Source of the DNA: Rheum nobile
Taxonomy: Eukaryota; Streptophyta; Magnoliopsida; Caryophyllales; Polygonaceae
Length of the DNA: 64,000 nt
Assembly (NCBI GenBank): GCA_027886185.1
Contig: WOAB01000598.1
Coordinates: 1,240,001 to 1,304,000, forward strand
Direction: 5' to 3'
The notes below the pieces were generated by a model. The model ran no database searches, was not told where the DNA came from, and saw only the letters and a list, made by a program, of their open reading frames with translations. This document shows, piece by piece, positions 51,656 to 63,394 of this stretch. The translations under genes were made by a program, and so were the position numbers. Positions within the stretch are counted from its first letter, which is position 1, and every line of letters starts with the position of its first letter.

Positions 51656-53099
51656 CTAAGTTATGAAATGCGAGGCTTTTTAATCCTAAAAGTATTCTAA
51701 CTTTTTTCTCCTATATGAAGAATGCATCTATTATTTATGTAGGTTGAAAAATAGCAACAATTTATTTTAGTTATTATTAATTTTTAAGATATTTTTGATC
51801 TATTTATGGTTACAAAAAAAGATAGAATTATATGATAAGTGTTGCTTTCGTGCTAACAGATATGAATAACATACATATGATATAAAGTATATGTATATTT
51901 AGACAAGAATTTAACAAAATAATTTATCTTTTTACTTAAAATATTATGTAATTCAAAAGTCATGTACATACAACGTAATATATATGCACATTTAGGCAAA
52001 AACAATTATGCACTCAAGTTTCTTAAATGCATATTTTTTGTCTAAAATTAAATGTATATTTTTTATATTGTGTGTATCATTCACTTTTCGCATGAGAGAG
52101 ATCATTCTCAAGAATCCAATCCTTGAGAATAACAATCATTGTCAAGTACTTAAGTTGATAAATTAGATTAGAGTGTAATCCCTTTATCATTTAAAAATCG
52201 ATATGATTTAGTCAAATTTATTAGTTCAATTTATTTATTATCAGAATAACAGAAGTATAAGATTTTTTTTAATATAATTTTTAAATAATAGTAATTAATC
52301 ATAAAATTAGACTAACTTTAATTTTTTTTCACAATATAATTTTTTAGCATTTTGTTTCATCAATTATTGATATATTTATTTCATTCCCTCCCCATGTAAA
52401 CTAATTTGATTATATTAGTATAAAAAATTAATTTGTGTATTTTGTCACATGTTGTCGTGATTAGAAAAAAAATTGAACCAAACACTGACTATAGTTGTTT
52501 ATCACAATCACAAGAACCACATTTTGAGATTAATTTTCTCTATATTATATTACTATGTCATAAATTTGTTCCCTTCGATTTAACATAAATCTAAAAATAC
52601 TTTTTAACATGTAATTTATGACTCACAAAATATTATATAATCCATGAATTTCCAATCTTTTATATGGGTTAATCAAAATGTCATTCTTTTAATAATTGTA
52701 TGTATATATAATTGTTTAAGCAATATAAAATGAATAAAATACTTCATATAATGTTTAATTGAATGTCTGTCACGGAAATTATACTAAGAATTTAGTTAAT
52801 ATCATTGATCATATATATACATATATGTTTACGCAGTAAGATGTTTATAATATTAGCACATTATATGTAAGTTGTTCATTATAATATTTTACAATCATAT
52901 TTTTTAATTGATTAATGCATATTCACTTTTTGATTAATATACAATTATGTAAGACATGTTATATACAAGATAGTATAATAAAAACATGATAAGAAGTACA
53001 ATATATACATTTAAAGAGCACTTAAATATTTTAAATTTTATTGTATTTTTATAATGTTTAATATAAATTTTATAAATAAAATATTAAATCTAATCCAAG
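51656..53099. other. AT-rich spacer, no gene
   Basis: Very AT-rich (many TATATA and AATTTA words). No frames, domains or RNA genes seen. Confidence 0.6.
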
Positions 53100-54435
53100 A
53101 GAGGTTCATTTCCCATCAAAAACTGCAGCATCCGTGTTCAGAGTTTGCCACCCTGGCTGTGGGGGCTTCCACCTTGCTTTGTCAGGCTTGGCTAGAATCG
53201 TGGGCAACTTTCCTTGTTTCTGGGACCCTTCCAACAAGCCAAGGACCCCCGACACAAGGACTTCAGAGCATTTGAACTGCCCTTCAAAGACCCATGCATT
53301 CCTCCCGTCCCAAATCGAGAAAAGGATTGTAATCAGAATTGCAAAGCTCCTTTGATCAAGACCCATCTCCATATTCTCAATCCACTCCGTCATGGTGCAA
53401 GCTGATTTGTCAGTGCTCATCCCCAGCATTTTCCACACCTTTTTCGACTCCTTACAACCCCTGAAAATGTGGAGGTCGTGTTCTTGAACAAAGTTACAGA
53501 CATTGCATCTCTGATCATGGTTCTGCATTCACCTATTGATCAGTCTAGTATCTGTAGAGAGGGCCTCATTACATATAGACCAGGCAAACATTTTAACACG
53601 GGGAGTTGTACAAACCGACCAGATTCTATTCTAGATTTTGGTGTTGGAGGAGCTGCTGCTCGGAGTCACATCAATACCCCCAGTACCCATGATTCCATGA
53701 TACGCAGATTTAATAGTGTAATCCCCCCATTTGCTCCATCCCATATCAGCTTGTCACTAGGCAAGGATGTGTTGATTGGGATAGAGAGAATTCTCTCTAC
53801 TTCAAAGGGAAGGAAGGTATCTGACACTTTCTAGACATCCCATTGAGCATCATCAGGTAGCAGCACGTCAAAAACATTTACTTCTGCATTTCTTTCCTTG
53901 GAGTTCCATGAATCTAAAGCACTTCTGGTTTGACGTTGGCCCTGACACCCTTCCCAAAGGCCACCTCAGTTTTGTCTAGGTTGATTCTCTGACATGTGCC
54001 CCTTTGGTAAACATCCAGCAGGTCCTTAGCTGCTTCTGCTTGGCCAGCATTAGCCTTAATGAAAAGCATATTGTCATCAACATACATGAGATGGGAGACC
54101 ACGGGAGCAGCTGAGCAATTTTGATCCCTTGTATGCTAGTGGATTCAGCCTATTTAATTAAAGTGTTGAGGCCCTGACTACAAATGAAGAACATGTATGG
54201 GGATAAGGGGTCTCCTTGTGGAAGACCCCTGCTAGGTGTGAAGCTATCAGTGGGTTTACCATTGATGAGAATTGAGAAACTCACAGAGCAAACACATTTC
54301 ATTACACAGTCCACCCATTTCTCATGGAATCCCATTCTGCACATGACAGCTCTTAGATAGTCCCAATCCACTTTGTCGTAGGCCTTGGACATGTCAAATG
54401 TTTTTGAGAGTCGCCTGCTGTTCTCATATGATGGA

Positions 54436-54641
54436 TGTTAAGTCACGTACAGTAACTTAGGAATAGATAGAAGTTTTACCTTACCTTTTAGATATCTTAT
54501 GGTTAGATTTGATATTGTTTATTCAATCTAATCTAGGAAATTCTTATCTTTATATCTTATCTTTATCATGTAATCTCTATATATTCGATTCAATGAGAAA
54601 GAGAAAGGATATCCTTTTCCCATCAATTCATAAGCTTTACA
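54436..54641 (+). repeat. 5' LTR of element F
   Basis: 206 bp, TGTTAAGTCACG...CTTTACA. Confidence 0.92.
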
Positions 54642-54653
54642 TGGTATCAGCCT
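54642..54653 (+). other. Primer binding site of F
   Basis: TGGTATCAGCCT, tRNA-iMet type, directly after the LTR. Confidence 0.8.
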
Positions 54654-54667
54654 AACCTCTCGATCCT

Positions 54668-55715
54668 ATGGCCAACTCTGAAACATTCACAACCAGCACC
54701 ACCTCGTCCCAAATTTTGGCCATGGCTGCCGATTCTGGATCTTCTGGTTCGATGTACCACTTTCCGAATATTGCTATTCGCCTGGATCGAACCAATTACT
54801 CCCTTTGGCGGGGCACCGTTCGGTCTGCACTGGAGGCTTACGACCTACTCGATCTTTTGCCTTGACCCCTCCACCCTGCCACCCGTCACTATCCCTGACC
54901 AACCAGCAACGGAGACATCACCGGCGACGACGAAACCGAATCCGGATCATGATGTCTGGATTCGCAAGGATCGCCTAGTCCTATTATGGATGCGGTCCAC
55001 GCTCACTGCTCCTCTCCTCGGACTTGTAGCGCGCGCCACCACCTCTTATGAAGCTTGGGCGATTCTCGAACGCATGTTCCATGCCCAAACTCGCTCTCGT
55101 CAGATGCACTTGCATCAACAACTCCAGACTCTCACCAAGGGCTCCCTCTCGATGATAGAATACTTTGAGAAAAAGAGGGTGATTGCCGACAGTCTTCTGG
55201 AGTGCCTGGTCGTTGTCCTCGACTCCGACCTCGTCGCCTATCTCCTCTATGGGCTCGGGTCAGGCTACGGTTCCTTCCGGGCTGCCCTATCAATGCAAGA
55301 CAAGGAGATAACTTCCGACGACCTCCTTAATCTCCTCATGCAGGAAGAACAACGATTGGAGGAAGAAGCGAAGGAGATCGGCGTCTCCCCTCTTGAGGCT
55401 AACACGGCCTCTGGAAACGTCGGCAACCAGAGCAACCATCGCTCTCAACGTAACGCTCCTCCATCGGCTCCCGACTCATCGTCGCAACAGTCTAGCCGCC
55501 CTCGTCCGAAGTGTCAAATTTGCAATCGTCTGGGACATGAAGCCGCCTATTGCTATCAGCGTCTCAACACCACTGAATATCCGGCGACCCCACCTCCCCG
55601 GCGCAACCAGCAGCGTGGTCATCCACAACAGTGGAACCGGTCTCCGCCTCCACAGAACCACAATGCTGCATATATGACGAGCGCTCCCAACCCGTCGACT
55701 ATCCATGATCCCTAG
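54668..55715 (+). pseudogene. Copia Gag of element F
   Basis: ATG at 54668. The frame shifts near 54860 after RSALEAYDLLDLL. The second frame carries the UBN2/Gag core (WIRKDRLVLLWMRSTLT, QTRSRQMHLHQQLQTLTKG, MQDKEITSDDLLNLLMQEE) and the zinc knuckle CQICNRLGHEAAYC (55516-55557). An in-frame TAG at 55713 separates it from the protease. Confidence 0.85.
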
Positions 55716-58700
55716 GTGATCGATTCCGGTGCGACTTACCACGTCACAAGTGACTTGGGCATGCTCTCGATGAATCACCCCTATGACGGTAATGATGGCC
55801 TCATGGTTGGTAATGGTCAGTCCCTCCCTATTACGCATTTAGAGCATTCTACTCTTCCTTCCTTGTCTGCTTCCAATGCTCCTATCAAATTAAACAACAT
55901 ATTATTTGTCCCTGATATCAAAAAGAACCTACTTTTTGTTTCTAAGCTTTCTCGTGACAATAATCTCTATCTTGAGTTTCACCCCAATTGTTGTTTTGTG
56001 AAGAATCTACAGGGGCAGACGTTACTAAGAGGGTTACTTGACCAAGGACTATACCAACTACCGTCTTCTCTGCCGTCCATTCCAGCTCCTCCTCGTGTCT
56101 TCCTTGGCGAGCAAACCTCTTTGGATTGTTGGCATCATAGATTGGCACACCCTCATGAATTCGTCTTACGTCGTCTTATTTCTACCTTTTCTTTACCCAT
56201 TTCTTCATCTAAGTTGTCTACTGTGTGTGGCCCTTGCCAATTAGGAAAAAGTCATCGTCTTCATCTACCTCGTCGAACTGAGTCGTCTAATATTCCATTT
56301 GCCTTAATTCATTCAGATGTTTGGGGCCCTGCCTCCGTCTTATCTATTAATGGTAATCGTTACTTTGTTTCGTTTATTGATGATTGCACTAAGTTTATCT
56401 GGATCTATTTCCTAACAAATAAATCTCAAGTGTTCTCTGTCTTTACAACATTCAAACAAATGATTGAAATGCAATTCTCCACCAAAATCAAAGCTGTTCA
56501 AACCGACTGGGTGGGGAATTTCGGCCCGTATCTAAATTTCTTGAGTCCCACGGCATCCTTCATCGAGTGTCATGCCCGTACACTCCCGAACAAAATGGCT
56601 CGGCTGAACGACTCAATCGAACAGTCATAGAAAAAGGTCTAGCTCTTCTTTCCCACTCAAATTTACCTCTAAAACTTTGGGAAAATGCTTTTCATACAGC
56701 TATTTATGCCAACAACAGAACCATCACCCCAAATTTGGATTTCAAATCACCATATGAATGTCTTTACAATTGTAAACCTGACTATGGATTTCTAAAATCT
56801 TTTGGGTGCTTGTGTTTTCCTTTCCTTAGACCTTATAATCAATCTAAACTTGAGTATCGTTCCCTGCCTTGCATATTTTTGGAATACAGTTCCAAGCACA
56901 AAGGCTATATATGTTTTCATGTTCCTACGTAGAGGTCTTACATTGCTAGACATGTTATATTTGATGAATTCGTCTTTCCTTATCCCTCTCATGTGTCGCA
57001 TGTCGCCTCCCATACCCCTAGCTCTCCTATGCTTCCGCCTCATCTCTTACAGCAGGCCGCTTCTGTCCACTAGCCAGCTGCTCCACCATGCCTCCTCTCG
57101 CCACCACCCATGCCCCCTACTGCTGCATGGGAACCCCCTGTTGTCGCCATTCACTCGCCACCTATAGCGACTCACCATGACAGCAGTCCCGCTCCACACC
57201 CTCCGCCCATCTCAGTGCTCTCACCTGCCCCCGCAACTCCACCAGCCCCGCAGCCGGTGAACACTTATCCGGGTGCCCCCTCTTACTACAGACCCCCCTC
57301 TGATTCGGAGCACACAATGATCACCCGCGCCCAGACATGTAATCTCAAACCTAAAGCTCTTCATTCCACTAAATATCCTCCACCAGATACCTCATCTCGA
57401 CCTATTGAACCTAAACTCTTTATTCAAGCCACAAAGAACCCGAATTGGCAGCATGCAATGCAGTTAGAATATGATGCTCTTATGCGTAATAAAACCTGGG
57501 AACTTGTTCCCAGGCCTCATGGGACTAACATTGGTGGGTGTAAGTGGATTTACAGGATAAAGAAGAAAGCAGACGGTTCAATAGAGCGTTACAAGGCTCG
57601 ATTGGTTGCAAAGGGATTTCATCAAGCAGAAGGAGTCGACTTCTTCGATACATTCAGTCCGGTTATCAAACCGACGACCATTCGGATTGTGTTGAGTCTT
57701 GCTGTGACTCACAACTGGCCCCTGCGACAAGTTGACATCAACAATGCCTTTCTAAATGGCGACCTTGCTGAAACCGTCTACATGGACCAACCTCAAGGGT
57801 TCGTTGCTCCTGACCGGCCAACTCATGTGTGTCGCCTAACTAAGGCTCTCTACGGCCTCAAGCAGGCGCCTCAGGCATGGTTTCAGAAGCTCTAATCATC
57901 ACTCCTCACCCACGGGTTCAGCAACTGTGTATCTGACACTTCCCTGTTCATCAAACGGTATGAGTGTGATGTTGTCTATGTCCTTGTATATGTTGACGAC
58001 CTCATCATCACCGGGTCTAATTCAAAGTTTATTGAGGCCTTCATCAAGCATCTCCATTCTGCATTCTCGCTTAAGGACTTGGGTCCTCTTCACTACTTCC
58101 TGGGAATCGAGGTACACCATGGTCCTACCGGCCTTCTTCTCTCCCAAGAGAAATACATAAGTGACATACTAGACCGCTGCCACATGGCCGGCGCCAAACT
58201 AATCGCGTCCCCCACTGAACCTGGTTCGTGACTCAAAGCTGCTGGTGACCCTCTCGCAGACCCACACCTCTACCGCAACATAGTAGGTGCCCTGCAATAT
58301 GTGACCATCACACGTCCGGAGATCTCGTACGCCGTCAACCGGGTTTGCCAATTCATGCACAACCCAACCGACTCTCATTGGTCCGTAGTAAAGCGAATTC
58401 TTCGCTACCTGAAAGGCTCTGCCTCGGATGGTCTCGCCTTTGGCAAAGCTCAGGATGCTCGCCTTGTCACCTTCACCGACGCTAGCTGGGTATCCGACCC
58501 CGACGATTGCCGATCCCAGCACGGTTTCTCAGTGTTCTATGGCGGTAATCTTATCAGCTGGTCGTCCAAAAAGCAGCAAGTCGTGGCTCGATCAAGCACC
58601 GAAGCGGAATACAGGGCCATCGCCTTCGCTGGTGCGGAGCTTATTTGGATTCGTCAACTACTGTAGGAGATGGGTGCCCCAATCAGTCCCCCTCCCATTG

Positions 58701-58933
58701 TCCTTTGCGACAACCTTAGTGCCACCTTCCTGTCTGCCAATCCCGTCCTCCATCAACGCTATAAACACATCAAAATTGACTATCATTTTGTTCGGGAACA
58801 GGTGCAATCCGGTGAGCTAGTTGTTCATCATGTTCAGTCGATTGATCAGGTGGCTGACATATTTACCAAGGCGGTCGGTACCTCTCGCTTCCAAGCTCTT
58901 CGCCGTCGTCTCCTTATTCGACCCCACCGATGA
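55716..58933 (+). pseudogene. Copia protease-integrase-RT-RNase H of element F
   Basis: Protease VIDSGATYHVTSD at 55716; pre-integrase WHHRLAHPHEFV and CGPCQLGKSH; integrase core HSDVWGPASV, FIDDCTKFIWIYF and TPEQNGSAERLNRT in a second frame from about 56570; RT with WIYRIKKKADGSIERYKARL, VDINNAFLNGDL, ALYGLKQAPQAWF and the catalytic VLVYVDDLIITG (57975-58010); RNase H with TDASWVSDPDDCRSQHGF, SSTEAEYRA and DQVADIFTKA. In-frame stops lie at about 56930, 57071, 57893, 58228 and 58664. Confidence 0.88.
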
Positions 58934-58946
58934 GCTTGCAGGGAGC

Positions 58947-59152
58947 TGTTAAGTTACGTACAGTAACTTAGGAATAGATAGAAGTTTTACCTTACCTTTT
59001 AGATATCTTATGGTTAGATTTGATATTGTTTATTCAATCTAATCTAGGAAATTCTTATCTTTATATCTTATCTTTATCATGTAATCTCTATATATTCGGT
59101 TCAATGAGAAAGAGAAAGGAGATCCTTTTCCCATCAATTCATAAGCTTTAAA
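58947..59152 (+). repeat. 3' LTR of element F
   Basis: 206 bp; ends TTTAAA instead of TTTACA, then the target duplication. Confidence 0.9.
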
Positions 59153-59477
59153 ATGGAAAAGTTCAAAGGCAATCACAATGTTATCAGAGATCATTCTTCT
59201 TGGGACAAAGGCACTCTGGATGGGATCAATAATTGAGTCCAGAACCTTCGTGAGTCTATTTGCTAACACGTTTGACAGGGTTTTGTAAAACACATTGCTG
59301 AGGCTGATCGGTCTAAATTTATCCATGGAGATAGGCATACTTTTCTTACCAATGAGAACCAGGAAAGTTTCATTCATCTCTGCTTTAATATCTCCACCAT
59401 TAAGAACCCTGAGCACTTCCTTGATAACTTCTTCTTGTAGGATCTGTGCGTTAGTTTCAAGGGAACTGAGACACAAA

Positions 59478-60252
59478 TGTGTTCAGTTCCTATGGGCAAC
59501 GGAATAACGAGTAAACAAGTTATCAAGAACAATTACTTAAGGTGGAAACCTTTGATAACCAACTAATTATCTAGGATAAAAACCACCCATATTTCGAGGA
59601 TTTCAAACGGTCTACTTGTATATTAATATGCGATTACAACTTCCGAACTATCTCATTTCAGTCTATCTCACTAAGACTAAACCTAGTTCCCTAGTAATCA
59701 CAGATGAACACACAATAGACTTACTTCGACACTTTCAACTCGAACACTTCGTCTTCTTCTTTGTCTCACAGATGCACTCTCAAGCTCGTCAAAAATGCAT
59801 AAATGAAACCCTAGTATCATCGAGTATTTATACAATAAAATTGTCAAGGAAAGATCTCAGACGAGATATTCTTTGAACGATTTTATTCCATAAATCCAAG
59901 ATGACATATTTTATAAATATCCTCTAAACCGAATCCTAATTTACACAATCATATAAAGATACTCTATGTGTAAACATACCTAAGAACTTCGTTTGGAGGC
60001 GTCCAGATTTGGCAAGTAAATCTTCTCAGAGATTCTGTGAGATTTCCTCACATACGCTGATGCGATGCGGTTCCCATCCAGTTCCCTTGATCTTGATTTC
60101 GCTCACTTTGGACTTGGTTCCCTTATCTTTTCAGCTGTAGATTAAACACTAGAATAGCCAGTTAAGTTCAAGTGTTTGTCATCGTCAAAACAAGATAAAC
60201 AGAGGAAGGGGACTCCATGGGAACTGACGTTCCAAAGAGTTCCATTCCAACA
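59478..60252 (-). repeat. 3' LTR of element H (left edge approximate)
   Basis: On the minus strand it starts TGTTGGAATGGAACTC after the purine tract (60268-60253). The left edge is near 59478, within an inverted repeat GGAACTGA/TCAGTTCC (59461-59488). Confidence 0.6.
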
Positions 60253-61667
60253 ATTTCCCCATTTTTGATGATGACAAACTAATACCAGTAATAAGCAAAA
60301 AACCAATAGGCAAGTTAATTGACATATTAAGGAAGCAGAGATACTGGGATAAATGCTTCATAGTTCCCCCTTAATTTTTTGAACACAGTACTTAGTTCCC
60401 CCTTAGAAATACACCAGTCCTATTGGTTCCAAGATTCCAGAGTCTATTCCCTCTTTTGACATCATCGAAAAGATAGATTAGTTTCAAATGGTAACCCAGA
60501 GAGGAACAAGTTCAAAGCAAATGGCAAGTCGCAACTGAGCAAACAGATATTCATTAATTATAACAAAAGATGCACAAAGCAGCTAGCAAACACACGAAGA
60601 GCAAAGAAACAAGATCACGAAGAGATAAAAAAACCAACAAAGCAGGGCAGCTAGTGAGCAGGGCAGTTCCTAGGAAGACTAAGCCAGAGACAACATAGGG
60701 AATTCAGGAGGAACTGGGAGGCAACATGGCAATGAGTTCCTTGAGCTCAGCAGAGATGGCAGCAGTGACAATCTGGAGGTCGGAGGTCTCATGCGCAGAT
60801 GGGTCAGTGGCAGCACGAGTCCTCTTAGGCTTAACCTTCTTTTCCTCATTAACCCTGAGACGATTGATGTAAGCCATATCCATTTAGTGCTGATACATCG
60901 TCTTTAGAGGGGGGACTCCGGGTACACACCAAGTGTTGTCAGCAGGGCTTTGATGATTGAGGGGTAAGGCAGAGAGTGCGAGGGATGAGAGTGGCAAGCT
61001 TGTATATGAAGGATAATGATCCAGCAGCTCAGTTCCTTTTTTTTTTCAAAGGCAACGAATCAGAATCACATCACATCCTCAACGTTCACAATCGGACAGA
61101 ATTTGCAGAGTTTCATCATGATTATCTCTGAACACAGTAAAGGAAGGAGACACAATATCCGAGACGGCGACAGAGAAAGAACACAAGCAGCGACCTTTTC
61201 AGTTCCCCTTAGTTCCTTATAAGTACCTGGCTAGGGAAGGCTTTGGATGCATATATTTAGTGGGTATTTAAATCATGAAAAGTACACATCCAAAAGCATA
61301 TAAATAGCAAGAAGGCAATTTTGACGCTAAACTAGTAAGTTCCCAGTTGTGGACTAATCAGAAGAAGGTTCATAGGGAACTACTAGGGAAGCCAGGTTAG
61401 GGACAGCTTATAATCAATCATCCTTTTGGCTTATAATATGGGTTCAAAGATCATATTGATTATATATTATTGAAAGAAATGCAATCAAGATATTCACACA
61501 ACGCATGAAGGCGAGAAGAATGTCTAACTAATATCATAACAATAAACACATGAAGGCAGAGATGGACAAGAAAAGCAGTAAACACAGTTCCCAACTAGTT
61601 CCCAAAGAAAATAATAAGTCACATAACTAGTCAATACCAGGGAAATAGGCAAGGGAACTCAGAACCG
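60253..61667 (-). other. Tract between pol and LTR of H; small open frame
   Basis: Mostly noncoding. A 59-codon frame on the minus strand (60883-60704; MDMAYINRLRVNEEKK, then TAAISAELKELIAMLPPSS) has coding-like composition and could be the end of an env-like or other accessory ORF; it is not recognised. The tract is notable for many AGTTCC/GGAACT words. Confidence 0.35.
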
Positions 61668-63344
61668 CTAAGCTATGGAAATCATTCCAAGAAGGAGTCT
61701 AAAGTACTCATAAGGTTCTCGATTAAGGGCTTTTGTGAATATATTAGCAATTTGTTCCTCAGTACGACAATGTTCCATAATAATGATCCATTTTTCCACG
61801 TTATCTCTCAAAAAGTGGTGCCTTATGTCAATATGCTTAGACTTGGAATGAAATACAGGATTCTTAGAGATGCTAATGGCACTAGTATTATCACAAAGAA
61901 TTTTGAGAGGGCCATAAGATTTACCAAAGTCCGCGAGTTGTTGTTTGAGCCAGAGGAGTTGAGCAGAGCAAGCAGCAGCAGCAATGTATTCGGACTCAGT
62001 GGTGGAGAGAGATATGGAGGTTTGCTTCTTGGAGCTCCATGAGACCAGGCAGGGACCAAGGAACTGAGCCATACCAGATGTTCTTTTTCTGGTCTGGAGG
62101 AATCCAGCATAGTCAGCATCCGTGTAGGAGAGGAGCTCGAAGTCACAATGTTTGGGGTACCAAAGACAGAGATTGTCAGTTCCCTTCAGATAACAGAGAA
62201 TTCTTTTCACAGCGGCCATGTGCTTGGAGCGAGGGTCAGCCTGAAAGCGAGCACAAAGACACACAGAGTACATAATATCTGGTCTACTAGCGGTTAGGTA
62301 GAGAAGGGAACCAATCATTTGCCTGTATAATGATTGATCAGCCTTGGGATCGGACTCTTCCAGCATCAGCTTGGTTGTTGGGGAAATGGGAGTGGCAACG
62401 TGTTTGCAAGTGTCCATCTTGAATTTTCGAAGTAGTTTCTTCACATACTTCTGTTGATGGATCTGAGTTCCTTCAGAGAGCTGATTCACTTGAAGACCTA
62501 GGAAGAAGGTTAGTTCCCCAATCATGCTCATCTCGAATTCACTGCTCATTAGGTTCTTGAACTTTTCTACAAGAGAGAGGTTAGTGGAACCAAAGATAAT
62601 ATCATCGATATAGACTTGAACAACCAGGATATCATCTTTAACTTCCAATAAAAAGAGAGTTTTATCAATCAAACCTCTTCTGTATCCATTGGATAACAGG
62701 AATTGAGCAAGACGATCATACCATGCATGGGGAGCCTGCTTTAGCCCATAGAGAGCTTTGTCTAGGAAGTAGACGTAGTCAGGATGATCTCTGTCCTCAA
62801 ATCCAGGGGGCTGCTTGACATACACTTCCTCTTGAAGAATTCCATTTAGGAAGGCAGTTTTGACATCCATTTGGAAGAGCTGGAATCCTTTGTGAGCAGC
62901 AAAGGCAATCATTAGGCGAATAGCCTCCATTCTTGCAACAGGAGCAAACGTCTCATCGTAGTCAATTCCCTCTTGTTGATTATACCCTTGAGCTACCAGA
63001 CGAGCTTTGTTCCTTATGACGACACCTGAGTCATCAAGCTTGTTGCGGAAGATCCACTTAGTTCCTATGATGGTTCTGTTGGGAGGACAGGGAACTAAGC
63101 GCCAGACTTTGTTACGATCAAATTGATGTAATTCCTCTTGCATTGCATGAATCCAGTCTGGGTCAGTGAGTGCTTCTTTGTAGTTCTTGGGTTCTACAAG
63201 AGATAAGAAGGCATTGAAAGCACAAAAGTTATTCAGAGAGGATCTAGTGGACGGACCTGGTTTGTGATATGGAGTAATGATTAGATCCACTGGATGAGAT
63301 CCTTTGTATTTGTAGTTGGGAACAGGTATTGAGTCATTGGTCAC
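61668..63344 (-). CDS. RT and RNase H of element H
   Basis: Uninterrupted frame of 558 codons on the minus strand. RT: WIHAMQEELHQFDRNKVWRLV, RNKARLVAQGYNQQEGIDYD, MDVKTAFLNG, catalytic VYIDDIIFGS; RNase H: YTDADYAGFLQTRKRTSG, STTESEYIAAA, and the end HCRTEEQIANIFTKALN. The true start is not an ATG of its own: it would be part of the polyprotein, but upstream a deletion near 63545 puts the integrase in another frame. Domains look intact. Confidence 0.88.
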   Translation of the reverse strand: MTNDSIPVPNYKYKGSHPVDLIITPYHKPGPSTRSSLNNFCAFNAFLSLVEPKNYKEALTDPDWIHAMQEELHQFDRNKVWRLVPCPPNRTIIGTKWIFRNKLDDSGVVIRNKARLVAQGYNQQEGIDYDETFAPVARMEAIRLMIAFAAHKGFQLFQMDVKTAFLNGILQEEVYVKQPPGFEDRDHPDYVYFLDKALYGLKQAPHAWYDRLAQFLLSNGYRRGLIDKTLFLLEVKDDILVVQVYIDDIIFGSTNLSLVEKFKNLMSSEFEMSMIGELTFFLGLQVNQLSEGTQIHQQKYVKKLLRKFKMDTCKHVATPISPTTKLMLEESDPKADQSLYRQMIGSLLYLTASRPDIMYSVCLCARFQADPRSKHMAAVKRILCYLKGTDNLCLWYPKHCDFELLSYTDADYAGFLQTRKRTSGMAQFLGPCLVSWSSKKQTSISLSTTESEYIAAAACSAQLLWLKQQLADFGKSYGPLKILCDNTSAISISKNPVFHSKSKHIDIRHHFLRDNVEKWIIIMEHCRTEEQIANIFTKALNREPYEYFRLLLGMISIA

Positions 63345-63394
63345 AACAGGATGTGTGACATCAGAGTTCCCTACAGCATGATCATTAGAATTCC

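Larger units (their letters stand above)
54436..59152 (+). mobile_element. Ty1/copia element F with short 206-bp LTRs
   Basis: LTRs 54436-54641 and 58947-59152 are flanked by a perfect target duplication ATGGA (54431-54435, 59153-59157). About four differences between LTRs (about 2%). The primer site TGGTATCAGC follows the 5' LTR. Gag, protease, integrase, RT and RNase H are all present in order but with stops and frameshifts. Confidence 0.92.
53106..59476 (-). mobile_element. LINE (non-LTR retrotransposon) fragment, split by copia element F
   Basis: Right part (59476-59158): RT start with ISMDKFRPISLSNVFYKTLS and IQSAFVPRRMISDNI. Left part (54435-53106): MSKAYDKVDWDYL, GLPQGDPLSPYMFFI, catalytic HLMYVDDNMLF (54095-54065), the zinc-binding RT domain (CNVCNFVQEHDLHIFRGC, 53505-53450) and the start of RNase H (LNTDAAVFDGK). 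The RNase H is cut at about 53103 and there is no poly(A). Frames are broken. The endonuclease domain would lie to the right and is absent, cut by element H. Confidence 0.85.

Noticed and set aside
61016..61222. 68-codon plus-strand frame downstream of H pol
   Set aside because: No domain, antisense to the element, ordinary length for chance.
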